This document shows positions 7,096 to 15,865 of a stretch of DNA of 64,000 bases, in pieces; positions within the stretch are counted from its first letter, which is position 1, and every line of letters starts with the position of its first letter. The stretch lies in the NCBI RefSeq assembly GCF_001425605.1, contig NZ_LMRG01000026.1, positions 1-64,000 of the forward strand, in the 5' to 3' direction. The stretch comes from Rhizobium sp. Leaf453 (GTDB taxonomy: Bacteria; Pseudomonadota; Alphaproteobacteria; Rhizobiales; Rhizobiaceae). Position numbers and translations under genes: made by a program. The notes below the pieces were generated by a model that was not told the DNA's origin, searched no databases, and worked only from the letters and a program-made list of their open reading frames with translations.

Positions 7096-9345
7096 ATGAT
7101 GATGCGTACGATTACCAATTTCAACGAAGGCTGGACGTTTCACGAAGGCTTTTCCGACACGCTGACAACAGCGTTTCAGGATGGTGGCAGGGCGATCAGC
7201 CTGCCACACAATGCCGTGGACGTCGCCTTCAATTATTTCGACGAAACCTGCTATCAGCGCGCCTTCACCTACCAGAAGCGCGTTGCCTGGAGCGCGGATT
7301 TCGCCGGCAAGGAAGTCTCCCTCATCTTCGACGCGGCCATGGCTGACGCTGTTGTCTATCTCAACGGCAAGCAGGTGATTGCCCACAAGGACGGCTACAC
7401 GCCTTTCGAGGCGCGATTGACCGGACTTCTCAACGAGAGCGACAACCTTCTGACGGTCAAGATCGACGGCAGCGAAAACCCGGAAATCCCGCCCTTTGGT
7501 GGCCGGATCGACTACCTGACCTATGCCGGCATCTACCGCGACGTCTGGCTGAAGGTCGCAAGCCCGGTTTCGGTGGGCAACCTGAAGATCGAGACGGAGA
7601 ACGTCCTTTCGGATAAAAAGTCCGTGTCTGTCCGCTGCGATATAAGAAATCCTCAGGATGCTGATTTCACTGGTACGCTGACGGTTGCATTGAAGGACGC
7701 CAACGGCACAATCGTGCGCGAGGAAAACATTGCCGCCCAACATGGCGCTGTCGTAATAATGGAAGGCCTCGAAGGCCTCTCGCTCTGGGATATCGAAAGC
7801 CCAGTTCTCTACACGATCACCGCAACGCTTCAGACCGATCTGGGCGACGACGCTCTCACCTCCACCTTCGGCTTCCGGACCGCCGAGTTCACCGTCGATG
7901 GTTTCCTGCTCAATGGCCGCCCGCTGAAGATCCGCGGCCTCAACCGCCATCAGGCGTTCCCCTATGTCGGCTATGCCATGGGCCGTTCGGCGCAGGAACG
8001 CGATGCTGAACTGATGAAGAATACCCTGAAATGCAATCTGGTGCGCACCTCACACTATCCACAGTCGAAGTGGTTCCTCGACCATTGCGATCGCATCGGC
8101 CTTCTGGTGTTCGAGGAAATCCCGGGCTGGCAGCATATCGGCGGCGAGACCTGGCAGAAGGAAGCGATCGAAAACGTCCGTCGCATGATCGAGCGCGACT
8201 GGAACCATCCCTCGATCATCATCTGGGGCGTGCGCATCAACGAGTCCCAGGACTCGCATGACTTCTATGTCGAGACCAACCGGCTGGCGCATGAACTGGA
8301 TACGAGCCGCCAGACGGGCGGCGTGCGCTACATCACCGATAGCGAGTTCCTCGAAGACGTCTACACGATGAACGACTTCATCCTCGGCAACGAGGAACTG
8401 CCGGGCAACAATCGCGGCCGGCTGGCGTTGCGCCCGCAGCAGGAATGCACGGGGCTCACCCGCAAGGTGCCCTACATGATCACCGAGTTCGGCGGACACA
8501 TGTATCCGACCAAGCGGTTCGACCAGGAACAGCGGCAGGCCGAGCATGTCCGTCGGCATCTGGAAGTTCTCAATGCCAGCTATGGCGACCCGAGCATTTC
8601 CGGGGCCATCGGCTGGTGCATGTTCGACTACAACACCCACAAAGATTTCGGCTCCGGCGACCGCATCTGCCATCACGGCGTCATGGACATGTTCCGCGAA
8701 CCGAAATTCGCGGCCTATGTCTATTCCAGTCAGTGCAAACCCTCCGACGAAGTGATCGTGAAGCCGGTGACGTTCTGGGCCCGCGGTGAGCGCAATATCG
8801 GTGGTGTGCTGCCGCTGATCGTGCTCACCAATTGCGACGAGGTCGAACTCCGCTACGGCACGATCACCAAGCGCGTCGGGCCGGATCGCGAAGCCTTCCC
8901 GCATCTGCCGCATGCCCCCGTCGTGTTTGACCATCGCCATTTCACCAAGGACGAACTCGGCCTCTGGGGCATGCAGTGGGAAGACGTGAGCTTCACCGGC
9001 TTCATCGACGACAAGCCGGTGGCGACAGTGAACATGGTAGCCGATCCTGTACCAACGACATTGCAGGTCGAGGCGGATACGCAGACGCTTGCCGCCAAGG
9101 GCCGCGATACGGTTCGCGTCATCGTGCGCGGGCTCGACCAGGTCGGCTCCATCGTCCCTTTCCTCAACGACATCGTCACCGTCAGTGTCGATGGCCCTGC
9201 CCGGCTGATCGGCCCTGACACCCTCACGCTTGCCGGCGGAACGACGGGGTTCTGGCTGGAATCCACTGGAGAAGCTGGTGCGATCACGCTGCAGGTTTCC
9301 AGCGAACGTTACGGCAGCCAAACCCTTTCGCTGACCGCGGCATGA
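7096..9345 (+). CDS. Glycoside hydrolase family 2 enzyme (beta-galactosidase/beta-glucuronidase type)
   Basis: The protein has 749 residues. The start lies in a run of three ATGs at 7096-7104, directly after the permease stop; a frame reaching back to 6805 would overlap the permease and is rejected. The GH2 layout is an N-terminal jelly-roll sugar-binding domain, an Ig-like domain, then a TIM barrel. The barrel has the RTSHYP segment, the acid/base Glu383 in RINES and the likely nucleophile Glu464 in MITEFGG. No signal peptide is seen, so it should be cytoplasmic and act on the glycoside brought in by the surrounding ABC transporter. The EbgR-like regulator favours a beta-galactosidase-like activity, but beta-glucuronidase is possible. 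Confidence 0.9.
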   Translation: MMMRTITNFNEGWTFHEGFSDTLTTAFQDGGRAISLPHNAVDVAFNYFDETCYQRAFTYQKRVAWSADFAGKEVSLIFDAAMADAVVYLNGKQVIAHKDGYTPFEARLTGLLNESDNLLTVKIDGSENPEIPPFGGRIDYLTYAGIYRDVWLKVASPVSVGNLKIETENVLSDKKSVSVRCDIRNPQDADFTGTLTVALKDANGTIVREENIAAQHGAVVIMEGLEGLSLWDIESPVLYTITATLQTDLGDDALTSTFGFRTAEFTVDGFLLNGRPLKIRGLNRHQAFPYVGYAMGRSAQERDAELMKNTLKCNLVRTSHYPQSKWFLDHCDRIGLLVFEEIPGWQHIGGETWQKEAIENVRRMIERDWNHPSIIIWGVRINESQDSHDFYVETNRLAHELDTSRQTGGVRYITDSEFLEDVYTMNDFILGNEELPGNNRGRLALRPQQECTGLTRKVPYMITEFGGHMYPTKRFDQEQRQAEHVRRHLEVLNASYGDPSISGAIGWCMFDYNTHKDFGSGDRICHHGVMDMFREPKFAAYVYSSQCKPSDEVIVKPVTFWARGERNIGGVLPLIVLTNCDEVELRYGTITKRVGPDREAFPHLPHAPVVFDHRHFTKDELGLWGMQWEDVSFTGFIDDKPVATVNMVADPVPTTLQVEADTQTLAAKGRDTVRVIVRGLDQVGSIVPFLNDIVTVSVDGPARLIGPDTLTLAGGTTGFWLESTGEAGAITLQVSSERYGSQTLSLTAA

Positions 9346-9379
9346 CGGCGAACGAAAACAGACACGGGCGGAGAGCCGG

Positions 9380-10462
9380 ATGAGCGACGTAAAACTGCAT
9401 GACATCAGGAAGGCCTTCGGCAGCCTCGAAGTGATCAAGGGTGTCGATCTCGACATCAAGTCGGGCGAGTTCGTCGTCTTCGTCGGTCCTTCCGGCTGCG
9501 GCAAGTCCACGCTGCTGCGGATGATTGCGGGGCTGGATGAGATTACCTCCGGTACGCTGGAGATCGGCGGCACGCGGATGAACGATGTCGATCCGTCGAA
9601 ACGCGGCATCGCCATGGTCTTCCAGTCCTATGCGCTTTATCCGCATATGACGGTACGCGAAAATATGGGCTTCGCGCTGCGTTTTGCCGGTTTACCGAAA
9701 GCTGAAGTCGAAAAGCAGGTCGCCGAGGCCGCCCGCATCCTCGAACTGGGACCCCTGCTCGATCGCAAGCCCAAGCAGCTTTCCGGCGGCCAGCGCCAGC
9801 GTGTGGCGATCGGCCGGGCGATCGTCCGGCATCCGAACGTCTTCCTGTTCGACGAGCCCCTGTCCAATCTCGATGCGGAACTGCGTGTGCACATGCGCAT
9901 CGAGATCGCCCGCCTGCACAAGACGCTCGCGACCACGATGATCTACGTCACGCACGATCAGGTGGAAGCCATGACACTGGCCGACAAGATCGTCGTGCTG
10001 CGCGGCGGACTGGTCGAGCAAGTCGGCTCGCCGTTGGAACTTTACGACGATCCGGCCAACCTGTTCGTCGCCGGCTTTATCGGTTCGCCGAAGATGAACT
10101 TCTTCAAGGGCGTCGTCTCGGCTGTCAACAACGGCACCGTGTCCGTCGAGCTTCCGGATCTTGGCGGCGCGTCGGTCGAAACCAGACTGCAGGCCACCGA
10201 TATCGCCGTCGGGACGGCCGTGACTGTCGGGGTGCGACCGGAACACTTTGAGGACACCGGATCGGCTGCGCTCAATCTGACGATCGACATGCTGGAGCAC
10301 CTCGGCGGCGAGACCTTCGCCTATGCCCGCCACGGCAGCGGCGATCTCGTCATCATCGAGACCAAACACGGTCGCGACCTCAAGACGGGCGATACGATCC
10401 AGGCGAAATTTGATCCGGCGCGCGCGCTCCTGTTCGACGTGGGCGGAAAGCGCATCCGGTGA
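9380..10462 (+). CDS. Sugar ABC transporter ATP-binding protein (UgpC/MsmK type)
   Basis: The protein has 360 residues. Walker A is GPSGCGKST (36-44), the signature LSGGQ (134-138) and Walker B VFLFDEP (154-160). A C-terminal MOP/TOBE-like regulatory domain covers about residues 235-360. It energises the two permeases of this operon. GGAGAG precedes the ATG. Members of this group can serve several carbohydrate transporters. Confidence 0.92.
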   Translation: MSDVKLHDIRKAFGSLEVIKGVDLDIKSGEFVVFVGPSGCGKSTLLRMIAGLDEITSGTLEIGGTRMNDVDPSKRGIAMVFQSYALYPHMTVRENMGFALRFAGLPKAEVEKQVAEAARILELGPLLDRKPKQLSGGQRQRVAIGRAIVRHPNVFLFDEPLSNLDAELRVHMRIEIARLHKTLATTMIYVTHDQVEAMTLADKIVVLRGGLVEQVGSPLELYDDPANLFVAGFIGSPKMNFFKGVVSAVNNGTVSVELPDLGGASVETRLQATDIAVGTAVTVGVRPEHFEDTGSAALNLTIDMLEHLGGETFAYARHGSGDLVIIETKHGRDLKTGDTIQAKFDPARALLFDVGGKRIR

Positions 10463-10508
10463 AACACAGACGACTGCACATTCTTCTATCATATAGAAAG
10501 CAAAGATC

Positions 10509-12515
10509 ATGGCAGACAAGGTAAGATGGGGCATTCTCGGCCCGGGCGGGATCGCCAAGGACTTTTTCGCCGGGGTCGCCGGTTCGAAGACCGGAGTTGT
10601 CGCGGCGATCGGCACCCGCAACCCGGACCGTTCGGGTCTGGCTGACAGCTTTCCCGGCGCCCGCATCATTCACGGATACGATGCGCTTTTGGCAGACCCT
10701 GACATCGACGCGATCTACATCGCTGTGCCGCATCCCGGCCATGCGCAATGGGCAATCAAGGCTGCCGAACATGGCAAGCACGTGCTCTGCGAAAAACCGA
10801 TCGGGCTTTCGGCAACCGAGGCCGACGCCATGTTCACGGCGGCAGAGGCGGCCGGCACTTTCCTCGGCGAAGCCTACATGTACCGGCTTCATCCGCTGGT
10901 CGCCAAGCTCATCGAAACCCTGAAGTCCGGCGTCATCGGTGATGTTCGTCTCATCAAATCGAGCTTTGGCTTTGCGGTAACGCCGCCCAAACCTGAACAC
11001 CGGCTGTTTTCCAACGCACTTGCCGGTGGCGGTATCCTGGATGTCGGCGGCTACCCGGTGTCGATGGCAAGGCTGATTGCGGGCCTGAACTCCGAAGCCG
11101 GCTTCCTTGATCCCGACAAGGTCGTGGCGGCCGGTCATCTCGGCGAAACCGGTGTCGATGAATGGACGTCGGCCGTGCTGCATTTTCCGAACGGCATCAT
11201 CGCCGAAGTCTCATGCTCGGTATCGCTGGCGCAGGACAATCTCCTGACGATCCTGGGCACGAAGGGCCGTATCGAGATCGACCAGTTTTGGTTTGCCGGT
11301 GGCAAGCAGGGTGGTACGGCGACGATCCATGTAATCGGCAATGACGGCTCGCGAAACAAGATCGACGTGACCGAAGCGCGGCATCTCTACAGTTTCGAGG
11401 TCGATGCGGTCGGCGCAGCGCTCGCCGCCGGGCAGACGCAATTTACCTTCCCCGGCATGAGCCGCAACGACACGCTGGGGAACCTCCGGACCATGGACCG
11501 CTGGCGCGCGGCGATCGGTCTCGAATACGAGATCGAGAAACCGTCCGTGACACGGCACACGATCCGGGGTGATGTCCTGCAAGTGAAGAACAACCGTATC
11601 CCGCGCGGCCATATTCCTGGCCTTGCGCCGGAGATGTCGCTGGCGGCGCTCGGCTTCCTGGAACTGGGCAGCATCTCGAGTGTGGCGATCATGCTGGATG
11701 CCTTCTATGAGGCCGGCGGCAACCTGTTCGACACGGCTTTCCATTACGGCAACGGCAAGCCGGAGGCGCAGATCGGCGAATGGATGCAGAGCCGGGGCGT
11801 GCGGCAGCAATCCGTCATCATCGCCAAGGGAGCGCACTCGCCGCTCTGCTATCCCGATGTCATCGCCAAGCAGCTTAGCGTCAGCCTCGATCGCATGAAG
11901 ACGGATTACGTCGACATCTACTTCATGCATCGCGACAATCCGGACGTGCCTGTCGGCGAGTTCGTCGACGCGATGGACGCGGAGGTGAAAGCCGGGCGCA
12001 TTCGCGGTCCCTTCGGTGGTTCGAACTGGACACTTGAACGCATGGATGCGGCAATTGCCTACGCCGAGAAGACCGGCAAGACCAAGCCGAGCGTGCTGTC
12101 GAACAACTTCTCGCTCGCCGAAATGGTCAACCCGGTCTGGGATGGCTGCATCGCCTCCTCCGACAACGTCTGGAAGGAATGGTTGACCTCCCGCAAGGTG
12201 ACCAATTTCGCATGGTCGAGCCAGGCGCGCGGTTTCTTCACCGATCGCGCCGGACCGGACAAGCTGGAGGATCAGGAGCTCGTCAACAGCTGGTATTCCC
12301 CAGCCAATTTCGCCCGGCGCGAACGGGCAACGATCCTCGCCGCACGTCTCGGCAAGGACCCGATCCAGGTCGCGCTCGCCTATGTACTTGCCCAGCCGTT
12401 CGGCGTCATCCCGCTGATTGGTCCGCGTTCACTGGGCGAACTCAATCACAGCCTCGCCGCCTTCGACATCAAGCTGTCGCCGGAGGATGTGCGCTGGCTG
12501 GAACAGGGAGACTAA
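10509..12515 (+). CDS. Fused Gfo/Idh/MocA oxidoreductase and aldo/keto reductase
   Basis: One uninterrupted 668-residue frame holds two enzymes. Residues 1-345 are a Gfo/Idh/MocA dehydrogenase with the Rossmann motif GPGGIA (11-16) and the catalytic CEKP (94-97). Residues about 355-668 are an aldo/keto reductase with the full tetrad Asp408, Tyr413, Lys440 and His474. No stop or frameshift separates them. It is the last gene of the sugar operon, so it probably oxidises or isomerises a sugar released by the GH2 enzyme, possibly with cofactor recycling between the two active sites. Both reactions use NAD(P)(H) by family; the substrates are unknown. Confidence 0.88.
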   Translation: MADKVRWGILGPGGIAKDFFAGVAGSKTGVVAAIGTRNPDRSGLADSFPGARIIHGYDALLADPDIDAIYIAVPHPGHAQWAIKAAEHGKHVLCEKPIGLSATEADAMFTAAEAAGTFLGEAYMYRLHPLVAKLIETLKSGVIGDVRLIKSSFGFAVTPPKPEHRLFSNALAGGGILDVGGYPVSMARLIAGLNSEAGFLDPDKVVAAGHLGETGVDEWTSAVLHFPNGIIAEVSCSVSLAQDNLLTILGTKGRIEIDQFWFAGGKQGGTATIHVIGNDGSRNKIDVTEARHLYSFEVDAVGAALAAGQTQFTFPGMSRNDTLGNLRTMDRWRAAIGLEYEIEKPSVTRHTIRGDVLQVKNNRIPRGHIPGLAPEMSLAALGFLELGSISSVAIMLDAFYEAGGNLFDTAFHYGNGKPEAQIGEWMQSRGVRQQSVIIAKGAHSPLCYPDVIAKQLSVSLDRMKTDYVDIYFMHRDNPDVPVGEFVDAMDAEVKAGRIRGPFGGSNWTLERMDAAIAYAEKTGKTKPSVLSNNFSLAEMVNPVWDGCIASSDNVWKEWLTSRKVTNFAWSSQARGFFTDRAGPDKLEDQELVNSWYSPANFARRERATILAARLGKDPIQVALAYVLAQPFGVIPLIGPRSLGELNHSLAAFDIKLSPEDVRWLEQGD

Positions 12516-12562
12516 AAAGGTACTCCCCGGCGATCCCCCGGAGTCGCTTTGAATTATCGTGG

Positions 12563-12599
12563 GTGACAATCTGCGATCGTTCATTCTAATATTAGAATG
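12563..12599 (+). promoter_or_regulatory. Promoter overlapped by an 18-bp perfect palindrome
   Basis: CATTCTAATATTAGAATG (12582-12599) is a perfect 18-bp inverted repeat. A plausible -35 (GTGACA, 12563-12568) and, after 17 bp, a -10 (CTAATA, 12586-12591) place the palindrome over the -10 region, as expected for a repressor operator. It is about 30 bp upstream of the ferredoxin-domain gene. The half-site resembles those of iron- or redox-responsive regulators, but the binder is unknown. Confidence 0.55.
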
Positions 12600-12630
12600 C
12601 AGTGGCTTACGGGGGGGCGGTCGGGCAGTG

Positions 12631-13827
12631 ATGGTGTCGAGCGTCAAACAGCGCGGAACGAGCTCGCTTGATCTGTGGATCCGGTCCGCCCGCCTGTTTT
12701 CTGGCCTGTTTCTCAGCCTGTTCGTCTTGACGCATCTCGCCAATCTGGCGCTGGGCCTTGTATCGTTGGAAGCGATCGATGCCTGGCGCGGCATCCTGAT
12801 GGCGCCATGGCGCAGTGGCGCCGGCAGCCTGATTCTGGCGCTCGCGGCGTTCATTCATGCAAGCATCGGCCTCTACACGATTTCCAAACGCCGCAGTCTG
12901 ACCCTGAGTCGGGTGGATGTGGTGCAGATCATTCTCGGTGTCCTGACGCCGCCGCTCCTGATCACCCATGTCCTGACCCTACGCGTGACCAGCCTCTTCG
13001 TTCCGGAGTTCGATGCCAGCTACGCGGTGATCCTGTCGGTCTACTGGAGCCTCGCTCCGGCCTATGCATTCCAGCAATTGTTCGTGGTGATGATCGTCTG
13101 GGTCCACGCGGCAATCGGTTTTTATTCCTGGATCGCGCTGCGGCCCGTCTGGCCAAGAATCCGAAATATCGTCCTGCCCATTCTGTTTCTGGTGCCGATC
13201 CTCGCGCTTCTCGGTTTCGTCGAGGCGGGCAAGGAAGTGCTGTATCGGCTGGAAAACGATGCGGCCTGGTTGGACCATATCCGCGCTGCTCAACACCTCT
13301 ACAGTCAGGCAGCGCCGACCCTGAACGCAATCAACACCAATGTGGTGGCAAGCTACTGGATACTGGTCTCTATCGCATTTCTGAGCTGGGCCGTACGCAT
13401 CTATGTCGGCCGATCGCGTCCGGTTCGTGTCTTCTATGAAGGAGATGCGACCGCCACCGGCCGAAGCGGGTTGTCGCTGCTGGAAATCAGCCTCACAAGC
13501 GGTATTCCCCATGCGCATATCTGTCAGGGGCGCGGCCGTTGCGGCACCTGCCGGGTCGATATCCTCCGTGGCGGGCAGAACCTTACCCCACCGACCGACC
13601 AGGAAATCAAGACGCTCTCCCAACTCCACGTCACAGATACTACGCGGCTTGCCTGCCAGGCGCGCCTTTTGCAGGGCGAGGTGGCGATCGCGCGGATTCT
13701 TCCCGCCTATGCCGATATCAGTGCCGCCCAGACGCCGGAAGAATGGGAGCCCAAGGACAGCCCTTCGAAGATTGACGACACTTTGCCCGCTCCGGTCTCC
13801 TCGCCGCTTCAGGAGGTCACGCCCTGA
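12631..13827 (+). CDS. Membrane protein with C-terminal [2Fe-2S] ferredoxin domain
   Basis: The protein has about 398 residues (start ATG 12631; a GTG one codon earlier is possible). The N-terminal 250 residues hold about six hydrophobic segments with His in helices (THLANL, FIHASIGLY, ITHVLTL, WVHAAIGFY), which recalls di-heme membrane anchors such as the succinate dehydrogenase cytochrome subunit. Residues about 265-365 are a plant-type ferredoxin with Cys298, Cys304, Cys307 and Cys342. In rhizobia the same membrane-ferredoxin layout occurs in front of adenylate cyclase domains, from memory; here no cyclase follows. Its stop overlaps the start of a MscS-type channel gene, suggesting a joint role. 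Confidence 0.75.
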   Translation: MVSSVKQRGTSSLDLWIRSARLFSGLFLSLFVLTHLANLALGLVSLEAIDAWRGILMAPWRSGAGSLILALAAFIHASIGLYTISKRRSLTLSRVDVVQIILGVLTPPLLITHVLTLRVTSLFVPEFDASYAVILSVYWSLAPAYAFQQLFVVMIVWVHAAIGFYSWIALRPVWPRIRNIVLPILFLVPILALLGFVEAGKEVLYRLENDAAWLDHIRAAQHLYSQAAPTLNAINTNVVASYWILVSIAFLSWAVRIYVGRSRPVRVFYEGDATATGRSGLSLLEISLTSGIPHAHICQGRGRCGTCRVDILRGGQNLTPPTDQEIKTLSQLHVTDTTRLACQARLLQGEVAIARILPAYADISAAQTPEEWEPKDSPSKIDDTLPAPVSSPLQEVTP

Positions 13828-15803
13828 AACCCGTCCCGCTCCTGGCTCTTGGTCTGCTTCTAGTTGCCTCCAATGCAAAAGCGGCGCTTGCGCAGGTGCC
13901 ATCCGGCGACATCGCCGGAATGACGTTGGCGCTGCTCCACCGGCTGTCCGAACAGGCCCACGAGATCGGCGCCAGTTTCGGTGCCGCGCCACAAGAATGG
14001 GAGGCGGTGCGAACCGCTTTCTCGGCCGCCATGATGAGTGGGGATGGGGTGCGCAGTTTCACCTACATCCTGCTGCTGATGATGATTGGTGCCGGGCTCG
14101 AATGGTTTTACTGGACATACAGCTACGCATCCCTGCGCGTCCTGTTGAATACCGAACCATCCTCTCCCCGCCAGTCGCTGCTGTTCGGGCTCCGCCGCTT
14201 CTGGATCACCGGCTTCGGTCTTTTGCTCTTTGCGGTCGCCGCGATCGGATCGACGTCAGCGTTCGTCTGGCCACCGGGCGTCCACGATATGGTGGTAACC
14301 CTCACGCTTACCCTGGTGATGTTTCGCTTCATCGTGATTGTGGCGGATATTGTCCTGTCGCCAGGCACGCCGCAATTGCGCCTCGTGCCCCTGCCCGACC
14401 GGACAGCTTTTACTTCGATGGCCGCGGTCGCCTTGTTCGCCGCCGTCGGCTCCGTCGCCTGGTTCGTTCCAGCCCTGATCACGCGCATTGCAGGGACGCC
14501 CAATCTGGCGCAGGCGCTGCGGATCGGTCTCGGTACGCTGATCGCCGTCGCTCTGCTGCTGGCCTGCCTGTTCACACGGCGCAATCGCGAAGACGTGCTG
14601 GCGGGTCGACGTCGTGGCCTGCTGCCGAAATTCCCGCGATCCCTGGCATCGGCGACAGTGATCACCGTCGTCTACGCCCTCTGGCTTTTCGGCTATTCGG
14701 CTGCCGCAGTCATCCTCGGCGCTCTCGCCATCGTCATCGCGGTGCAGGCATCCCTACGGTCTGTGGTCTTCTATTTCTGGCGCGACAAAATCCTTCCCGA
14801 GGAGCCTCCGCACGACGGACGAGAGAGCGAAGAACACCATGATTCTGTCCAGCAGGACCTTGCTCCCTCAATTATCCTGCCTGCCGTCCGCCTCTTCGTG
14901 GCGCTTATAGGGATTGGTGTTTGCGCGCTGGCCGTCGATGTCCCTCTCACGGCACTCGCGACATCCGAAAGTCCGCTGGCAAGGTTCAGTTTCCGTCTGC
15001 TGGGTGTCGCCGCGCTGGCGTTGCTGGCGAATGTCGCGTGGATCACCGTCAGAACCACCATCGACTATCGATTATCGACCATCGACAAGGTGGATGAGCA
15101 TGAACAGCCCGGCCCCGGTGCGCGCCTTCTCACCCTGTTGCCGATCCTGCGAACCACAGCCGCAACCGTCATTACCGTCATGCTGGTTCTGTCCGGGCTC
15201 TGGACTCTGGGTCTGGAGATCACGCCGCTGCTGGCCGGGGCCGGCGTCGTCGGACTTGCCTTCGGCTTTGGAGCGCAGTCGCTGGTGCAGGATGTCATCA
15301 CCGGCATCTTCTATCTCGCAGAAGATACGTTCCGCGTCGGCGAATATATCGAGAGCGGCACCTCGACCAAGGGAACCGTGGAGAGATTGACGCTGCGCAC
15401 GGTGGCGCTGCGCCACCATAACGGCCCCCTGCATTTCGTGCCCTATGGCACGCTCGGAACTGTCCGCAACACGTCGCGCGACTGGGTCATCGAAAAGTTC
15501 AACCTGCCCCTTCCGATCGAGGTGGATAGCGAGAAGGTGCGCAAGCTGATCAAGCGTGTCGGCGAAGAGATGTTGAACGACGCGGAACTTGGCCCGCTCA
15601 TCCAACAACCGCTGAAGGGCAAGCTTTATCGCGTCGAGCCGGGCATCAAGATCTTCCGCTGCAACTTCCGCACCGCTCCCGGCAACCAGTTCACGGTTCG
15701 CGCTGCCGCCTACAAGCGCATCGAGGTGGCGATGAACGCCGCCGGCATCACCTATGCCGGCAATCTTCCGCTGACACGGACGCTTGACCCTGCCGGGCCT
15801 TGA
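13824..15803 (+). CDS. MscS-family mechanosensitive channel, apparent CTG start
   Basis: The best start is CTG 13824. A perfect AGGAGG (13811-13816) lies 7 nt upstream, the start overlaps the previous stop (CTGA), and the residues that follow (KPVPLLALGLLLVASNAKA) form a clean signal peptide that a later GTG at 13896 would lose. The product has about 659 residues: a periplasmic stretch, several membrane helices, then the MscS pore helix and beta domain (GVVGLAFGFGAQSLVQD, about residue 470 on). Family members open under membrane tension to release solutes. Coupling to a ferredoxin-domain membrane protein suggests redox-linked control, which is inference. Confidence 0.82.
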   Translation: MKPVPLLALGLLLVASNAKAALAQVPSGDIAGMTLALLHRLSEQAHEIGASFGAAPQEWEAVRTAFSAAMMSGDGVRSFTYILLLMMIGAGLEWFYWTYSYASLRVLLNTEPSSPRQSLLFGLRRFWITGFGLLLFAVAAIGSTSAFVWPPGVHDMVVTLTLTLVMFRFIVIVADIVLSPGTPQLRLVPLPDRTAFTSMAAVALFAAVGSVAWFVPALITRIAGTPNLAQALRIGLGTLIAVALLLACLFTRRNREDVLAGRRRGLLPKFPRSLASATVITVVYALWLFGYSAAAVILGALAIVIAVQASLRSVVFYFWRDKILPEEPPHDGRESEEHHDSVQQDLAPSIILPAVRLFVALIGIGVCALAVDVPLTALATSESPLARFSFRLLGVAALALLANVAWITVRTTIDYRLSTIDKVDEHEQPGPGARLLTLLPILRTTAATVITVMLVLSGLWTLGLEITPLLAGAGVVGLAFGFGAQSLVQDVITGIFYLAEDTFRVGEYIESGTSTKGTVERLTLRTVALRHHNGPLHFVPYGTLGTVRNTSRDWVIEKFNLPLPIEVDSEKVRKLIKRVGEEMLNDAELGPLIQQPLKGKLYRVEPGIKIFRCNFRTAPGNQFTVRAAAYKRIEVAMNAAGITYAGNLPLTRTLDPAGP

Positions 15804-15865
15804 TCCCGCTTTTCAAACGTGATGTGCTGTGGGATGGTTTGCCGCCATCCCTTTGAAAGAGCAGC

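Noticed and set aside
8050..9615. 521-codon open frame on the minus strand
   Set aside because: Antisense shadow of the GH2 and ATPase genes.
12516..12560. Terminator after the fused oxidoreductase gene
   Set aside because: A short imperfect ACTCC/GGAGT hairpin is present but is not followed by a U-run.
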